From Chlorobium phaeovibrioides (GTDB lineage: Bacteria > Bacteroidota > Chlorobiia > Chlorobiales > Chlorobiaceae): a stretch of 64,000 nucleotides of DNA. The stretch spans positions 105,442-169,441 of the forward strand of contig NZ_RXYK01000004.1 of the NCBI RefSeq assembly GCF_003968655.1. The letters run 5' to 3'. The notes under the pieces are model-generated. The model was given only the letters and a program-made list of their open reading frames with translations. It was not told where the DNA came from and did not search any database. Below are positions 38,859 through 47,250 of this stretch, one piece after another (the stretch's first letter is position 1; each line of letters starts with the position of its first letter). Position numbers and translations under genes: made by a program.

Positions 38859-39863
38859 TCAGGGTTTTCCGGTAAGGTAGCAGGAGCCGTTTGCCTCTTT
38901 GCCCTCACTCTTCCAGTTGAGAATCATTTTCAGGCAGTCGGGGTCGCCGAAGGCCTTCAGGTAGGTTTCCGTGATGCTTTCGTCAACCGGGCTCTGGTGG
39001 GTGAATATTTTTTCGGCGTTGAGCCTCCGTTCGGCAATGAGTGCGCGGACCCGCTCAAGATCACCCTGTGCCCACTGTTTTGCTGCAATGAAAGAGAGCT
39101 CTTTCTGGAAGGCCTGCGAGTAATCGATGTTCATTCGCTGGTAGTAGCCTCCAAAAATGACTGTGCCGTGGAACTTCAGGAAGCGCAGGCCTGTGTCAAT
39201 GGCTGCCATGATGCCGGTACTGTCAATGAGTACATCGAACTCATGACCGGCAAGTGCGGCTGAAACATCTTCCTTTTCAGGGTTGATGCGGATGTCGGCC
39301 GGTGAGAATTTCAGGCGTTTCGGATGGGGTTCGGTGGCGGCAACCAGCTTCGCTCCCATGAGTTTGGAGAGTTCCGCTGCAAGAATGCCAACGGCGCCCT
39401 GTCCGAGTATCAGTATCTTTTTGTTCTTGACCTCTGCCAGGTCGACGATGTGCAGTGCCGTTGCGCCCAGCGGCAGGGCTATGCCGCATTGGGGGTTTTC
39501 GATGCCATCAAGGATGGTGATGCTGTCAACCGGGCAGGCGACGAACTGCGATGCCCCACCAAATGCGGCATTGACTCCTTCGTAACCGAATGAACCGGCA
39601 ATGTAGGCGAACTTGCCGATCAGGCTTTCTTTGACATGGTCGCCGACCTCAGTTATTTTTCCGACGGTTTCATATCCCGGAATAAAGGGGAAAATGAATG
39701 GTGGGGAGGGAATGAGGCCGTTGTATGCCATTTTTTCAGTGCCGGTGCTGATGGACGACCAGTAGGTTTCCACCAGAACATCGGTTGAACCGAGGGGCTT
39801 GAGCTGTACTTCCGATACCTCGATCTGGCGGATGCCGGTGAAAACGATTGCTTTTGTTTTCAT
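38859..39863 (-). CDS. bchC: Bacteriochlorophyllide a dehydrogenase BchC
   Basis: A 334-residue medium-chain dehydrogenase/reductase that oxidises the 3-hydroxyethyl group to 3-acetyl in bacteriochlorophyll a synthesis. The GroES-like N-terminal domain has EVQLKPLGSTDVLVET and GYETVGKITEVG; the Rossmann domain has KILILGQGAVGILAAELS (about 150). It overlaps bchF by 4 nt and precedes bchX by 11 nt, giving the bchF-bchC-bchX order known from green sulfur and purple bacteria. Confidence 0.95.
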   Translation of the reverse strand: MKTKAIVFTGIRQIEVSEVQLKPLGSTDVLVETYWSSISTGTEKMAYNGLIPSPPFIFPFIPGYETVGKITEVGDHVKESLIGKFAYIAGSFGYEGVNAAFGGASQFVACPVDSITILDGIENPQCGIALPLGATALHIVDLAEVKNKKILILGQGAVGILAAELSKLMGAKLVAATEPHPKRLKFSPADIRINPEKEDVSAALAGHEFDVLIDSTGIMAAIDTGLRFLKFHGTVIFGGYYQRMNIDYSQAFQKELSFIAAKQWAQGDLERVRALIAERRLNAEKIFTHQSPVDESITETYLKAFGDPDCLKMILNWKSEGKEANGSCYLTGKP

Positions 39864-40333
39864 ATTGCTTCTCCTGCTTTCAGTTTTCGCTCATTGCGTT
39901 TTTCGAGGAGAAGCCTGACGACGAACTGGGCGGCATTGATGAGATAGCTCAGGTATGCTCCCAGAGCGGTCCAGATAAGGACGGTTTCGTTCGCACCCAT
40001 GAAGAAAAGGACGAAGTAGGCAATGTGCACTACCATGGCAATGGAGCTGCCGAAATCTTCCCAGAAGAATTCGGGGGCGAATGCGAATTTTCCGAAGACC
40101 TCCTGTTCAAAAAAACCTCCGGTGACGAATATGAGGATGAGCATGAAGGTTTTCAGGGCGACGAAAAAGGTGACCCATGCAAAATTTTCTATGCCAATGC
40201 CGTATTGATACAGGTAGGTGACGGTGAGACCGGCCAGAAACATGACGAACTGTATGGGGGCCAGAATGGCCTGGACGGTTGTCCATACCGATGCGTTTCT
40301 TCTGGCAAGCTGTTCTGGTGTGTAGCGGGGCAT
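39860..40333 (-). CDS. bchF: 3-vinyl bacteriochlorophyllide hydratase BchF
   Basis: A 157-residue protein with four hydrophobic segments that hydrates the 3-vinyl group of chlorophyllide. The N-terminal RYTPEQLARRNASVWTTVQAILAP (part: YTPEQLARRNASVWTTVQ) and the AWVTFFVALK-to-FVTGGFFEQEVFG region are typical. It is first in the bchFCX operon, and a 12-bp palindrome lies 33 nt upstream of its start. The related BchV paralogue acts in bacteriochlorophyll c/d synthesis; linkage to bchC and bchX favours BchF. Confidence 0.93.
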   Translation of the reverse strand: MPRYTPEQLARRNASVWTTVQAILAPIQFVMFLAGLTVTYLYQYGIGIENFAWVTFFVALKTFMLILIFVTGGFFEQEVFGKFAFAPEFFWEDFGSSIAMVVHIAYFVLFFMGANETVLIWTALGAYLSYLINAAQFVVRLLLEKRNERKLKAGEAI

Positions 40334-40365
40334 GATTTGTGTCGGTTTCTGTGATACAGATTCAA

Positions 40366-40377
40366 ATTCAGCTGAAT
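40366..40377 (-). promoter_or_regulatory. Candidate operator palindrome upstream of bchFCX
   Basis: A perfect 12-bp palindrome, ATTCAGCTGAAT, is centred about 38 nt upstream of the bchF start codon in a short 76-nt gap. Its position would suit a repressor or activator site. I do not recognise the motif as that of a known pigment regulator. Confidence 0.4.
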
Positions 40378-40409
40378 ATACCTAATCAGCCAAAATTTAC
40401 CTTGTGCCT

Positions 40410-42101
40410 TCAGGGTTCCTTGCGGAGGGTCCAGTCGTAGGCGTTGTACAGGGTTGCGAGAAGATTGATATCGGTGTTTTCCACCCGGCGGCTGAACCCT
40501 TCAAGTTCGTCATAATAGTAGAGGAAGGTTCTTGGCTGCCTGTCGTGCAGAATTCGCTGGTAGCTCTGCCAAAGCCGCAGTGCATCTTTTTCGGCGAGGG
40601 GGCCGCTGAGTTTCCCTATGATGGAGTCGAGTTCGGCGTTCTGGAATGCGGAGGAGTTGAAGGTGCGGTTCTGGAAGTCCGATCCCCAGATGATGAGCTG
40701 GAAGGGGAGGGTTTCAGCGGCGAGGCCTGAAAGTGCGGCTTCATAGCGGAACTCGTTCTGATTTTTGAGAAAGACGAGGTTCTCCTCGAACCGGAGACGG
40801 CAGTCAATGCCAATCTGGCGGAGGTTCTGTTGGATAATGGTGGCGGCATAGTTGCGCCGCGGGTTGCCGACCGGGGCTGCAAGTTCAAAAGAGAACCGTT
40901 CCCCGTTTTTCTGCAGTATGCCGTCGGCTCCGGGTGTCCATCCGGCACGGGCGAGTAAGGTGGTGGCTTTTTGGGGATTGTAGTTGTAAGGGTCGAGCGA
41001 TGTGTTGGCTATGGATCGGTAGGCCGGAGAGAGCGATGTGTTGACTATTGTGGCGTGTTCCGGCCCCATGAACCCGTCTATGATGGACTGGCGGTCAATG
41101 GCGAGGGTCATGGCACGACGCACGGCGGGGTCGCCGAAGAGAGGGTTTGGGACAACCTTTTTCTCCGACCGCCATTTCTCTCCGTCAATATTCAGCCAGA
41201 CGATGCTGTCGAAGTAGCGGTCTTTGACCGGCCGTATCTGGATATCGGGAGAATTCTGTGCGAGTTCACGGGTGTCAATCGGGTTGATGCCGCCCGCCGA
41301 GATGAGTGCGTCGATCTGGCCGGACTTGAGCATGGCAAGGCGGGTTGTGTACTCAGGTACGACAACGAAAATCAGCGATCGGGTTTTTGCCGGGTAGGGC
41401 AGTGTGGAGGTAGGACTGGTTTCAAGCACCAGCTTGTCCTGCCGTGCCCATTGTGAAACTTTGAAAGGGCCGGCGCCGACTATGGGAATTTCGGTGGCGC
41501 GGGAGCGGATTTCTTCGGGTTTGAACTGCTCCATGACATGCTTGGCAACCGGCATGAGGTCGTTGAAGTGGTCGAGTACGATGGACGCAGAGAGGGCGCG
41601 GTTGAAGTGAAGGACCAGCGTCAGGCTGTCGGGGGTTTCTACTGCGCGCTGAATGTCCGGGGTTCCATTCTCTTTCAGAAGCAGATCGTTCAGGTAGTCC
41701 TGCCGGGAACTGGCTGTTGCAGGGTTTGCATAGAGGGAGTAGGAGTATTTGAAGTCATGGGAGCTCAGAGGGGTGCCATCTTCCCAGCGGATTCCTTTTT
41801 TGAGGTGGAACGAAACATTTTTTCCATCGGGGGAGAATTCCCATGAGGTGGCGGCAGACGGGCTGAAGGCGATGTTTCCGGTTTTTTCGTCGTAGGTCGG
41901 TTTGACGAGCGAGGGGTAGATAAGGGTACAGACCTCGCGCGACAGTGAGAGCTGTATGAGAAGCGGGTTCAGGTAGTCAAAGTCAGCAGATACCGCCGTT
42001 ATGATGGTATTGCTTCGAAACTCGCCGTTGTTCTGACGGCAGGCTGAAAGGGTGCTGCAGAGAGCGAAGATGAGGGCGATGAGAGTGAGCTGGCGTTTCA
42101 T
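40410..42101 (-). CDS. Peptide/oligopeptide ABC transporter substrate-binding lipoprotein (SBP_bac_5)
   Basis: A 563-residue family 5 solute-binding protein. The signal ends in a lipobox (STLSAC, Cys21), so it is anchored in the outer leaflet of the inner membrane or in the outer membrane. The family pattern includes YPSLVKPTYDEKTG, FHLKKGIRWEDGTPLSSHDFKYSY (part: KKGIRWEDGTPLSSHDF) and AVRRAMTLAIDRQSII. No permease or ATPase genes are adjacent, so it must work with subunits elsewhere or serve another role. It overlaps bshB1 by 4 nt. Confidence 0.9.
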   Translation of the reverse strand: MKRQLTLIALIFALCSTLSACRQNNGEFRSNTIITAVSADFDYLNPLLIQLSLSREVCTLIYPSLVKPTYDEKTGNIAFSPSAATSWEFSPDGKNVSFHLKKGIRWEDGTPLSSHDFKYSYSLYANPATASSRQDYLNDLLLKENGTPDIQRAVETPDSLTLVLHFNRALSASIVLDHFNDLMPVAKHVMEQFKPEEIRSRATEIPIVGAGPFKVSQWARQDKLVLETSPTSTLPYPAKTRSLIFVVVPEYTTRLAMLKSGQIDALISAGGINPIDTRELAQNSPDIQIRPVKDRYFDSIVWLNIDGEKWRSEKKVVPNPLFGDPAVRRAMTLAIDRQSIIDGFMGPEHATIVNTSLSPAYRSIANTSLDPYNYNPQKATTLLARAGWTPGADGILQKNGERFSFELAAPVGNPRRNYAATIIQQNLRQIGIDCRLRFEENLVFLKNQNEFRYEAALSGLAAETLPFQLIIWGSDFQNRTFNSSAFQNAELDSIIGKLSGPLAEKDALRLWQSYQRILHDRQPRTFLYYYDELEGFSRRVENTDINLLATLYNAYDWTLRKEP

Positions 42102-42850
42102 TGGTGGCGGGGTTCGGGAAAGGTTGCTGTGAATGAGCTGATGGCAGTTGTGGACGGGGTGAGCAGACCCTCACCGTAGAGGGTGCCGATCTGTTCGCCA
42201 AGGCTTCGTGCCCGGGCTTCAAGGCTTCCGAGAAACTCTTTGCGTTTGATGAGGGTTGCGGGCCTGGAACCATCACCCTCCTGCCAGAACTGTGAGGCAA
42301 ACGCGCGAATTCCTTTGCGCGATTCTTCAAAAGTGCCGGAGACATCGACAATGAGGTTGGGGGGGAGCTGCTTGTACTGGATATAGTACAACAGGTGCTG
42401 TGGGCGCCAGGCTTCCTGGACCCGGCCTTCATACAGGGTTTCAAGCTGGCGGAGTCCGGCATAGTAGACGGCATCGGTGACCAGCCGTGAGGCTTTCGGG
42501 TGGTCGGGGTGGCGTTCCTCGGGAGGGTTGGCAAAAACGACGAAAGGCCTGAAGCGGCGGATGACCCGTATGAGGGCGTGAAGGTTTTCTTCGTTGTAGA
42601 AGAGCCTGGAGTCGCCAAGGTCAAGAGTTTCGCGGGTGCTGTAGCCCATGAGCCGGGCAGCTTCGGCGGCCTCCAGTTTTCGGCTTTCAGCAGTGCCGCT
42701 GGTGCCCATTTCCCCTCTTGTGAGGTCGCACACGGCTACCCTCCTGCCTTCACCTATTATTTTTAGAAGTGTGGCGCCGATTGAGAGCTCCACATCGTCG
42801 GGGTGGGCTCCGAAGGCGAGCGCATAGACTTGTTCAGGGGTTGTTTCCAC
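42098..42850 (-). CDS. bshB1: Bacillithiol-type N-acetylglucosaminyl-malate deacetylase BshB1
   Basis: A 250-residue LmbE-family zinc deacetylase. The metal motif AHPDDVE is at about residues 15-21 (His16, Asp19) and the second His is in RHPDHPKAS (about 113). VCDLTRGEMGTSGT and the long C-terminal part match BshB1. BshB1 removes acetate from GlcNAc-malate in bacillithiol synthesis; green sulfur bacteria are reported to make N-methyl-bacillithiol. The start codon is a GTG, and the first in-frame ATG is at residue 49, inside the fold. The gene is first in a two-gene unit with the solute-binding protein. Confidence 0.9.
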   Translation of the reverse strand: METTPEQVYALAFGAHPDDVELSIGATLLKIIGEGRRVAVCDLTRGEMGTSGTAESRKLEAAEAARLMGYSTRETLDLGDSRLFYNEENLHALIRVIRRFRPFVVFANPPEERHPDHPKASRLVTDAVYYAGLRQLETLYEGRVQEAWRPQHLLYYIQYKQLPPNLIVDVSGTFEESRKGIRAFASQFWQEGDGSRPATLIKRKEFLGSLEARARSLGEQIGTLYGEGLLTPSTTAISSFTATFPEPRHQ

Positions 42851-42926
42851 TTCGGTGCTATATGCTATATTTCAGTCAGTTTCGCCTCAGGAGGCTTTTT
42901 TTTATTGACACTTCAATGTTTCTGCA

Positions 42927-43373
42927 ATGCTGAAAGTAAAGATTGTCCGCCTTAACAAGCAAGCATTTCTTCCCGTTTATGCTACCGCGCATGCCGCCGG
43001 AATGGATGTTTCTGCCTGCCTGGAGGAACCGGTGGTTGTTGAGCCATTTTCCACTGCGTTGATTCCTGCCGGGTTTGCCATTGAGCTTCCCATCGGTTAT
43101 GAAATGCAGCTGCGCCCGCGTAGCGGTCTTGCTTTGCGCAGCATGATTACATTGGCGAATTCTCCTGCAACAATTGATGCCGATTATCGTGGCGAGGTGA
43201 AGGTGATTCTGATCAACCATGGCCCTCAACCCTTCACGGTGAACAACGGCGACCGCATTGCCCAGATGGTTGTTGCCAGGGTTGAGGAGGTTTCGTTTGA
43301 GGAGGTTTCGGAGCTTGGCGAGACAGTGCGGGGTGATGGGGGATTCGGCCACACCGGCACTGTTCGTTCCTGA
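42927..43373 (+). CDS. dut: dUTP diphosphatase
   Basis: A 148-residue trimeric dUTPase that hydrolyses dUTP to dUMP and diphosphate. All five motifs are present in order: AAGMDVSA (1), RPRSGLAL (2), [14 protein letters not shown] (3), GDRIAQMV (4) and the C-terminal arm [10 protein letters not shown] (5). The gene is divergent from bshB1 and convergent with the response regulator gene. Confidence 0.97.
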   Translation: MLKVKIVRLNKQAFLPVYATAHAAGMDVSACLEEPVVVEPFSTALIPAGFAIELPIGYEMQLRPRSGLALRSMITLANSPATIDADYRGEVKVILINHGPQPFTVNNGDRIAQMVVARVEEVSFEEVSELGETVRGDGGFGHTGTVRS

Positions 43374-43397
43374 GGAGCTGGTTGGTTTTCTTGTGCT

Positions 43398-44861
43398 CTA
43401 TCCGGTTTTAAGGTACTCAAGGCCAAACTTGTCGAGCTTCCTGTAGAGCGTTGCCCGGCCGATTCCGAGAATGCCGGCTGTTTTTGTCAGGTTTCCCAGC
43501 GCCGCTTTATAGGCTTTGAGGATGGCTTCCCGTTCATGCTCTTCAAGCGAATAGGAGTTGGTGTCGGGTGAATCCGAGGGCTGCAGTCCGTATTCGGCCG
43601 CAGGGGGAAGCAGTGCAGGTGGAGCATATGCAGGTTTCATTGAACCGGGAATGATATTGGGTTCCAGAGTTTCAATGACATCATCCTTTCTGGTGACTGC
43701 TGCCCGCTGGACTGCGTTCTTCAGTTCCCGGATATTTCCCGGCCATCGATGGTTTTCAGAGGCTGACAGCGCAGTGTCGCTCATGGTTATTTTCCCGAGA
43801 TTGTTTGCGCTTGAGAATTCGTCAAGAAAGTGCCGGCAGAGAAGCGGGATGTCTTCCGGGCGCTCCCTGAGGGCTGGAAGGAACAGGGGGAACTCTTCAA
43901 GACGGTAGTAGAGGTCTTCACGGAATTGGCCATCTCTTATGGCATCGTTGAAGTTCCTGTTTGTTGCTGATATGACACGGAAGTCGGTTTTCCGCTCCTG
44001 TTTTTCGCCTACCCGCCGGATTTTCCGTTCCTGAATGACCCTGAGAACCTTGGCCTGAATATCTGAGCCCATGTCGCCGATTTCATCAAGGAAAATGGTT
44101 CCCTGATCGGCCTGTTCAAAGTATCCCATGTGGTCGGAGCCTGCTCCGGTAAAAGAGCCTTTTGCGTGACCGAAGAGGATGCTGTCTGCCAGCGAGCTTG
44201 AAATTGCAGCACAGTTGACAGAGACGAAGGGACCGCTGCTCCGCCGGCTGCCCCGATGGATAGCTTCGGCGAACAGCTCTTTGCCGGTGCCGCTTTCTCC
44301 GAGTATCAGTACATTAAGTCCTGTTTCCATCACCTGCATCGCCTGTGTCATGGCGGCCTTGATTGCGGGGCTTTTGCCGATGATGTTTTCAAACAGCTTG
44401 CAGCTTTTAAGCTCTTTTTTGAGCATTTTTACCTGAGACTGCAGGGAGGAGTCCTGAAGCGCATTGCGCATGACGATTTCAAGCCGGTCGATATTGAGCG
44501 GCTTGGTCAGATACTCGTATGCGCCGAGCTTGATGCATTTTACTGCACTGGGAATTTCATGCGATGCGGTGATGATGATGATCGGAGTAGTATCATTCTG
44601 CGATTTCGCATGCTGCATCACTTCAAAACCGTCGAGAACCGGCATGTTGATGTCGAGCAGAACGACATCGGGACTCTCTTCGGCCATGGTCTGGACGCAC
44701 TCTCGCCCGTCATTGACCATTATGGCTTCATAGCCCATTTTGGAGACAAAATGCCCGAATACCCTGCGTGAGGTTTCGTCATCGTCGGCTATGAGTACTT
44801 TTCTTTTCTGTATGCCGGCCCTGCCGTTCCCGGCTGTGAATTCGTGATGAATTTTTTTCAC
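43398..44861 (-). CDS. Sigma-54-dependent response regulator (NtrC family)
   Basis: A 487-residue three-domain activator. The receiver domain (about 20-135) has the phosphorylated Asp70 in VVLLDINMP and Lys in YLTKPLN. The AAA+ domain has Walker A GESGTGKE (about 203), Walker B FLDEIGDM, and the sigma-54 contact loop as GSFTGA instead of GAFTGA. The Fis-type HTH at the C-terminus is LTKTAGILGIGRATLYRKL. No histidine kinase gene is adjacent. The nearest upstream gene on the same strand is csmH, 149 nt away. The stimulus and targets are unknown, and I found no sigma-54 promoter (TGGCAC-N5-TTGC) in the window. Confidence 0.95.
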   Translation of the reverse strand: MKKIHHEFTAGNGRAGIQKRKVLIADDDETSRRVFGHFVSKMGYEAIMVNDGRECVQTMAEESPDVVLLDINMPVLDGFEVMQHAKSQNDTTPIIIITASHEIPSAVKCIKLGAYEYLTKPLNIDRLEIVMRNALQDSSLQSQVKMLKKELKSCKLFENIIGKSPAIKAAMTQAMQVMETGLNVLILGESGTGKELFAEAIHRGSRRSSGPFVSVNCAAISSSLADSILFGHAKGSFTGAGSDHMGYFEQADQGTIFLDEIGDMGSDIQAKVLRVIQERKIRRVGEKQERKTDFRVISATNRNFNDAIRDGQFREDLYYRLEEFPLFLPALRERPEDIPLLCRHFLDEFSSANNLGKITMSDTALSASENHRWPGNIRELKNAVQRAAVTRKDDVIETLEPNIIPGSMKPAYAPPALLPPAAEYGLQPSDSPDTNSYSLEEHEREAILKAYKAALGNLTKTAGILGIGRATLYRKLDKFGLEYLKTG

Positions 44862-44907
44862 GATTATGTCCTGCAGGGGGGTGGGTTTCTGTATTCACCT
44901 GCAGTTC

Positions 44908-44942
44908 AGGAAACCCCCGGATGAACTGTTTGGGGATTTCCT
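44908..44942 (-). terminator. Long hairpin downstream of csmH
   Basis: An 11-bp stem (on the minus strand AGGAAATCCCC with GGGGGTTTCCT, one T-G wobble) encloses a 13-nt loop about 70-100 nt after the csmH stop. No T-tract follows, so it is either an mRNA 3'-stabilising structure or a weak terminator. Confidence 0.45.
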
Positions 44943-45010
44943 GGTGCTGTTGGTCTTATGAAGCGCCCGCTTCTTTCTTGTGGTTTTTGCGGTCTCTTAA
45001 AGGGAGTTCC

Positions 45011-45655
45011 TCAGGATTTTTTTCCTGTAACGGCGGGGGGGATTGCCGCTGCTGGTTTTACCGCTTCTTTGGGTGAAAACGGAATCTCCTTGACCTCTTT
45101 TTTGCTGCTGGCCGAAACTGATCCCATCTGCGTGCCTGCAGGGAGAATGCTTCCCATCAGCTGGCCGAGGCCGGCGCTGACATTGTCGAACATGTTTTTG
45201 ACCTGTCCGGAGTTGTCAATGTTCTGGAGGATGTTCGTCCAGAATCTGCCAAGTTCCTGCACCGAGCTCTGTATCTGTTCAGAGTTGATTGTTGCCGTAA
45301 CGCCTTCAACAATCTGTCCTGTGGCATGGCTGACATTTTCAATCATCTCCTTGACCTGTACGGAGTTGATGGTGCTGTTGACGCCATCGGCAATCTGTGT
45401 TGTTGCCTGTCCTACATTCTCCACCATGTCTTTGAACTGCTTGGAGTTGACTGTTGTGTTGACACCTTCAAGCAGCTGACCGGTTGTTGTGCCGATAAAT
45501 CCGAACAGTTCCTGCATGGATACAACGGCACTGTCAATGAGAATTCCGATGTTGCCGATCAGGTTGGCCATTTCCCCATTTCCGGGAGTGGACTCCGGAG
45601 CTTTTGGCTGCACTGCCGGAACTGGCGCAGCGGGTTTGTTGAGTTCTTCTGACAT
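45011..45655 (-). CDS. csmH: Chlorosome envelope protein, CsmH-like
   Basis: A 214-residue protein without a signal peptide or TM segments. The length (about 22 kDa) and the position beside crtQ fit the chlorosome envelope protein CsmH, which combines CsmB/F-like and CsmC/D-like regions and sits in the lipid monolayer of chlorosomes. The segment IGNIGILIDSAVVSMQELFG (about 34-53) is the amphipathic CsmB-like part. From about residue 58 it has three clear 27-residue repeats (GQLLEGVNTTVNSKQF..., TQIADGVNSTINSVQV..., GQIVEGVTATINSEQI...) and a degenerate fourth. The last 45 residues are Lys/Pro/Ala-rich. No Shine-Dalgarno sequence is seen. Confidence 0.75.
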   Translation of the reverse strand: MSEELNKPAAPVPAVQPKAPESTPGNGEMANLIGNIGILIDSAVVSMQELFGFIGTTTGQLLEGVNTTVNSKQFKDMVENVGQATTQIADGVNSTINSVQVKEMIENVSHATGQIVEGVTATINSEQIQSSVQELGRFWTNILQNIDNSGQVKNMFDNVSAGLGQLMGSILPAGTQMGSVSASSKKEVKEIPFSPKEAVKPAAAIPPAVTGKKS

Positions 45656-45734
45656 GATAAGTGGTTGATTTATGTGATGAAGGTGATGTTTTCTCTTGCT
45701 TCAATATATGAAATCTCTTTGCCAAATCCCCGCG

Positions 45735-45785
45735 CTCCTGCCGCGATATCCACCCATTGGAGTAGGGGGGATATTGCGGCAGGAG
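45735..45785. repeat. Strong 17-bp inverted repeat between crtQ and csmH
   Basis: The arms CTCCTGCCGCGATATCC (45735-45751) and GGATATTGCGGCAGGAG (45769-45785) are complementary over 17 bp with one G-T wobble, around a 17-nt loop. It begins 10 nt beyond the crtQ stop. No T-tract follows on the minus strand, so it may protect the crtQ mRNA 3' end or lower read-through into csmH. Confidence 0.75.
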
Positions 45786-45794
45786 ATAGGAAAG

Positions 45795-47156
45795 TTATCT
45801 GTCCATGGTTTTGAGCAGTTTTTCAGCCGCCTGCTTTCCGGAGAGTGCGGCGCCTTCCATTGATGCCAGATAGTGCTGATCGGTATAATCACCGGCAAGG
45901 AAGAGGTTTCTGATGGGGCTTATCTGGTTGGGGCGGAATTTGTCGACATCAGGCACAGCCTTGTATACCGATTGGGGAATTTTGACCACCGTGGATTTAA
46001 GAAGCTTTGCGTCCCGCGACTTCGGGAACCGGTCGTGGATGTCTTTCATGACCAGTTCAGTAATGACATCGTTGGGCAGTCCCATCAGCTGATGTGCAGG
46101 GGCGAGTACAAGGCTCATGACGCTTCCGCCGTCTGCAGTTCCCGTTCCTTTCTGAAAATCATCAGGGCAGGTGAGGGAGACATCGGCAAAGGTGGCGAAA
46201 ATGGTTCCCTGAGAAAACATGAGGTTGTCGGTATCGGTGATTTTTCGGTCCAGCCAGAGCTGGCAGTTGACAACAGGGCTTCCGGTGAATTCGTGAAGAT
46301 TCCGGAAATATTTATGCTGCAGCCATTCATTGGGTATGACTTTGGTGAGGTTGTGCACCGGCAGAGCGGATATGTATGCATCGGCCTCAACGGTGTGACC
46401 GTCGTGGAGCACCGCATGTTTGACTGTTTCGTCGCTGTTAAGCTCGAACCTTGAGAGGCGGGCATCGACAAAGATTCGCCCTCCGTGGCTCTGGATGTAC
46501 TGGCGCATGGGCTCAATCATCGATTCTCCCGGATTCTTGCGGAAAAACGCGAATTTCGTGGCTGCGTAGTCGGTGCCGAAGTACTTGAATATGGTGATCA
46601 TCGGTCGGGCGCTGATGACATTGGGCTCAATGAAGTTCATTGCAAGCGCAATGGCGCGCCAGAGTTTCTGGAGCGAATGCTCCGAAGCACCGCGAAGGTG
46701 GTGCCATTCAGAGTAGGTCATGTGGTCCTGGCTCCGGAAGTACTCTTCATTGCCGGCAAGTGCGGGGAAGAGCCCCTTGATGAGGGAGATCTTGTCCCAC
46801 AAGGTGAGGAAGTCGGTCTGCATGCCCCCCACAACCTCCGCCCATGGGCTTGGAAGGTTGGCTTTTTTGAAGTAGGACTGTTTTCCGTCCGATTCGGCGT
46901 AGATGAGTGAGTGCTCTTTCCAAAGGTAGTTTTTCTCTGCGCCAACGCGTTTCAGGTACTCCTGAAGCTGCCGGTAGCCTCCAAAGACAATGTGGAGGCC
47001 GGACTCTATGGAGTCGCCATCGCTGTCTTTCCATACGGAAACCTTGCCTCCAAGCACTTTGCGTTTTTCATAGAGCTCAACAGTATGGCCGCGGTCAACA
47101 AGTTCTATTGCTGCGGCAAGGCCGGCTACGCCTGCCCCGAATATGGCTATTTTCAC
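45795..47156 (-). CDS. crtQ: Zeta-carotene desaturase CrtQ (plant/cyanobacterial type)
   Basis: A 453-residue FAD-dependent desaturase in the poly-cis pathway phytoene - zeta-carotene - lycopene used by green sulfur bacteria. The dinucleotide-binding motif is IFGAGVAGLAAAIELVDRGH (4-23; part: GAGVAGLAAAIEL). ESGLHIVFGGYRQLQEYLKRVGAEKN aligns by eye with plant ZDS better than with phytoene desaturase (part: GLHIVFGGYRQL). The C-terminal FAD motif is NLFLAGDYTDQHYLASMEGAALSG (part: FLAGDYTDQHYLAS). CrtI-type bacterial desaturases are clearly different. Upstream of csmH on the same strand. Confidence 0.93.
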   Translation of the reverse strand: MKIAIFGAGVAGLAAAIELVDRGHTVELYEKRKVLGGKVSVWKDSDGDSIESGLHIVFGGYRQLQEYLKRVGAEKNYLWKEHSLIYAESDGKQSYFKKANLPSPWAEVVGGMQTDFLTLWDKISLIKGLFPALAGNEEYFRSQDHMTYSEWHHLRGASEHSLQKLWRAIALAMNFIEPNVISARPMITIFKYFGTDYAATKFAFFRKNPGESMIEPMRQYIQSHGGRIFVDARLSRFELNSDETVKHAVLHDGHTVEADAYISALPVHNLTKVIPNEWLQHKYFRNLHEFTGSPVVNCQLWLDRKITDTDNLMFSQGTIFATFADVSLTCPDDFQKGTGTADGGSVMSLVLAPAHQLMGLPNDVITELVMKDIHDRFPKSRDAKLLKSTVVKIPQSVYKAVPDVDKFRPNQISPIRNLFLAGDYTDQHYLASMEGAALSGKQAAEKLLKTMDR

Positions 47157-47250
47157 GGTTGCTGTGTCTTAAGTGTTAGGAGATGATTGTCAAGGCATGC
47201 TGCCGCTTGCGTCTTTCCAGCGTGAATATATGAATTAATGTCCGGACTCA

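Noticed and set aside
40340..40362. TGT...ACA spacing upstream of bchF resembling a PpsR/CrtJ site
   Set aside because: The spacing is 13 nt rather than the required 12 and the inner consensus bases are missing.
42884..42903. GCCTC-AG-GAGGC followed by T-run between bshB1 and dut
   Set aside because: The loop would be only two bases and no plus-strand gene lies upstream to be terminated; it lies between divergent genes.
42905..42910. TTGACA before dut as a -35 box
   Set aside because: A -10 box at proper spacing would fall inside the dut coding region, and none is present.
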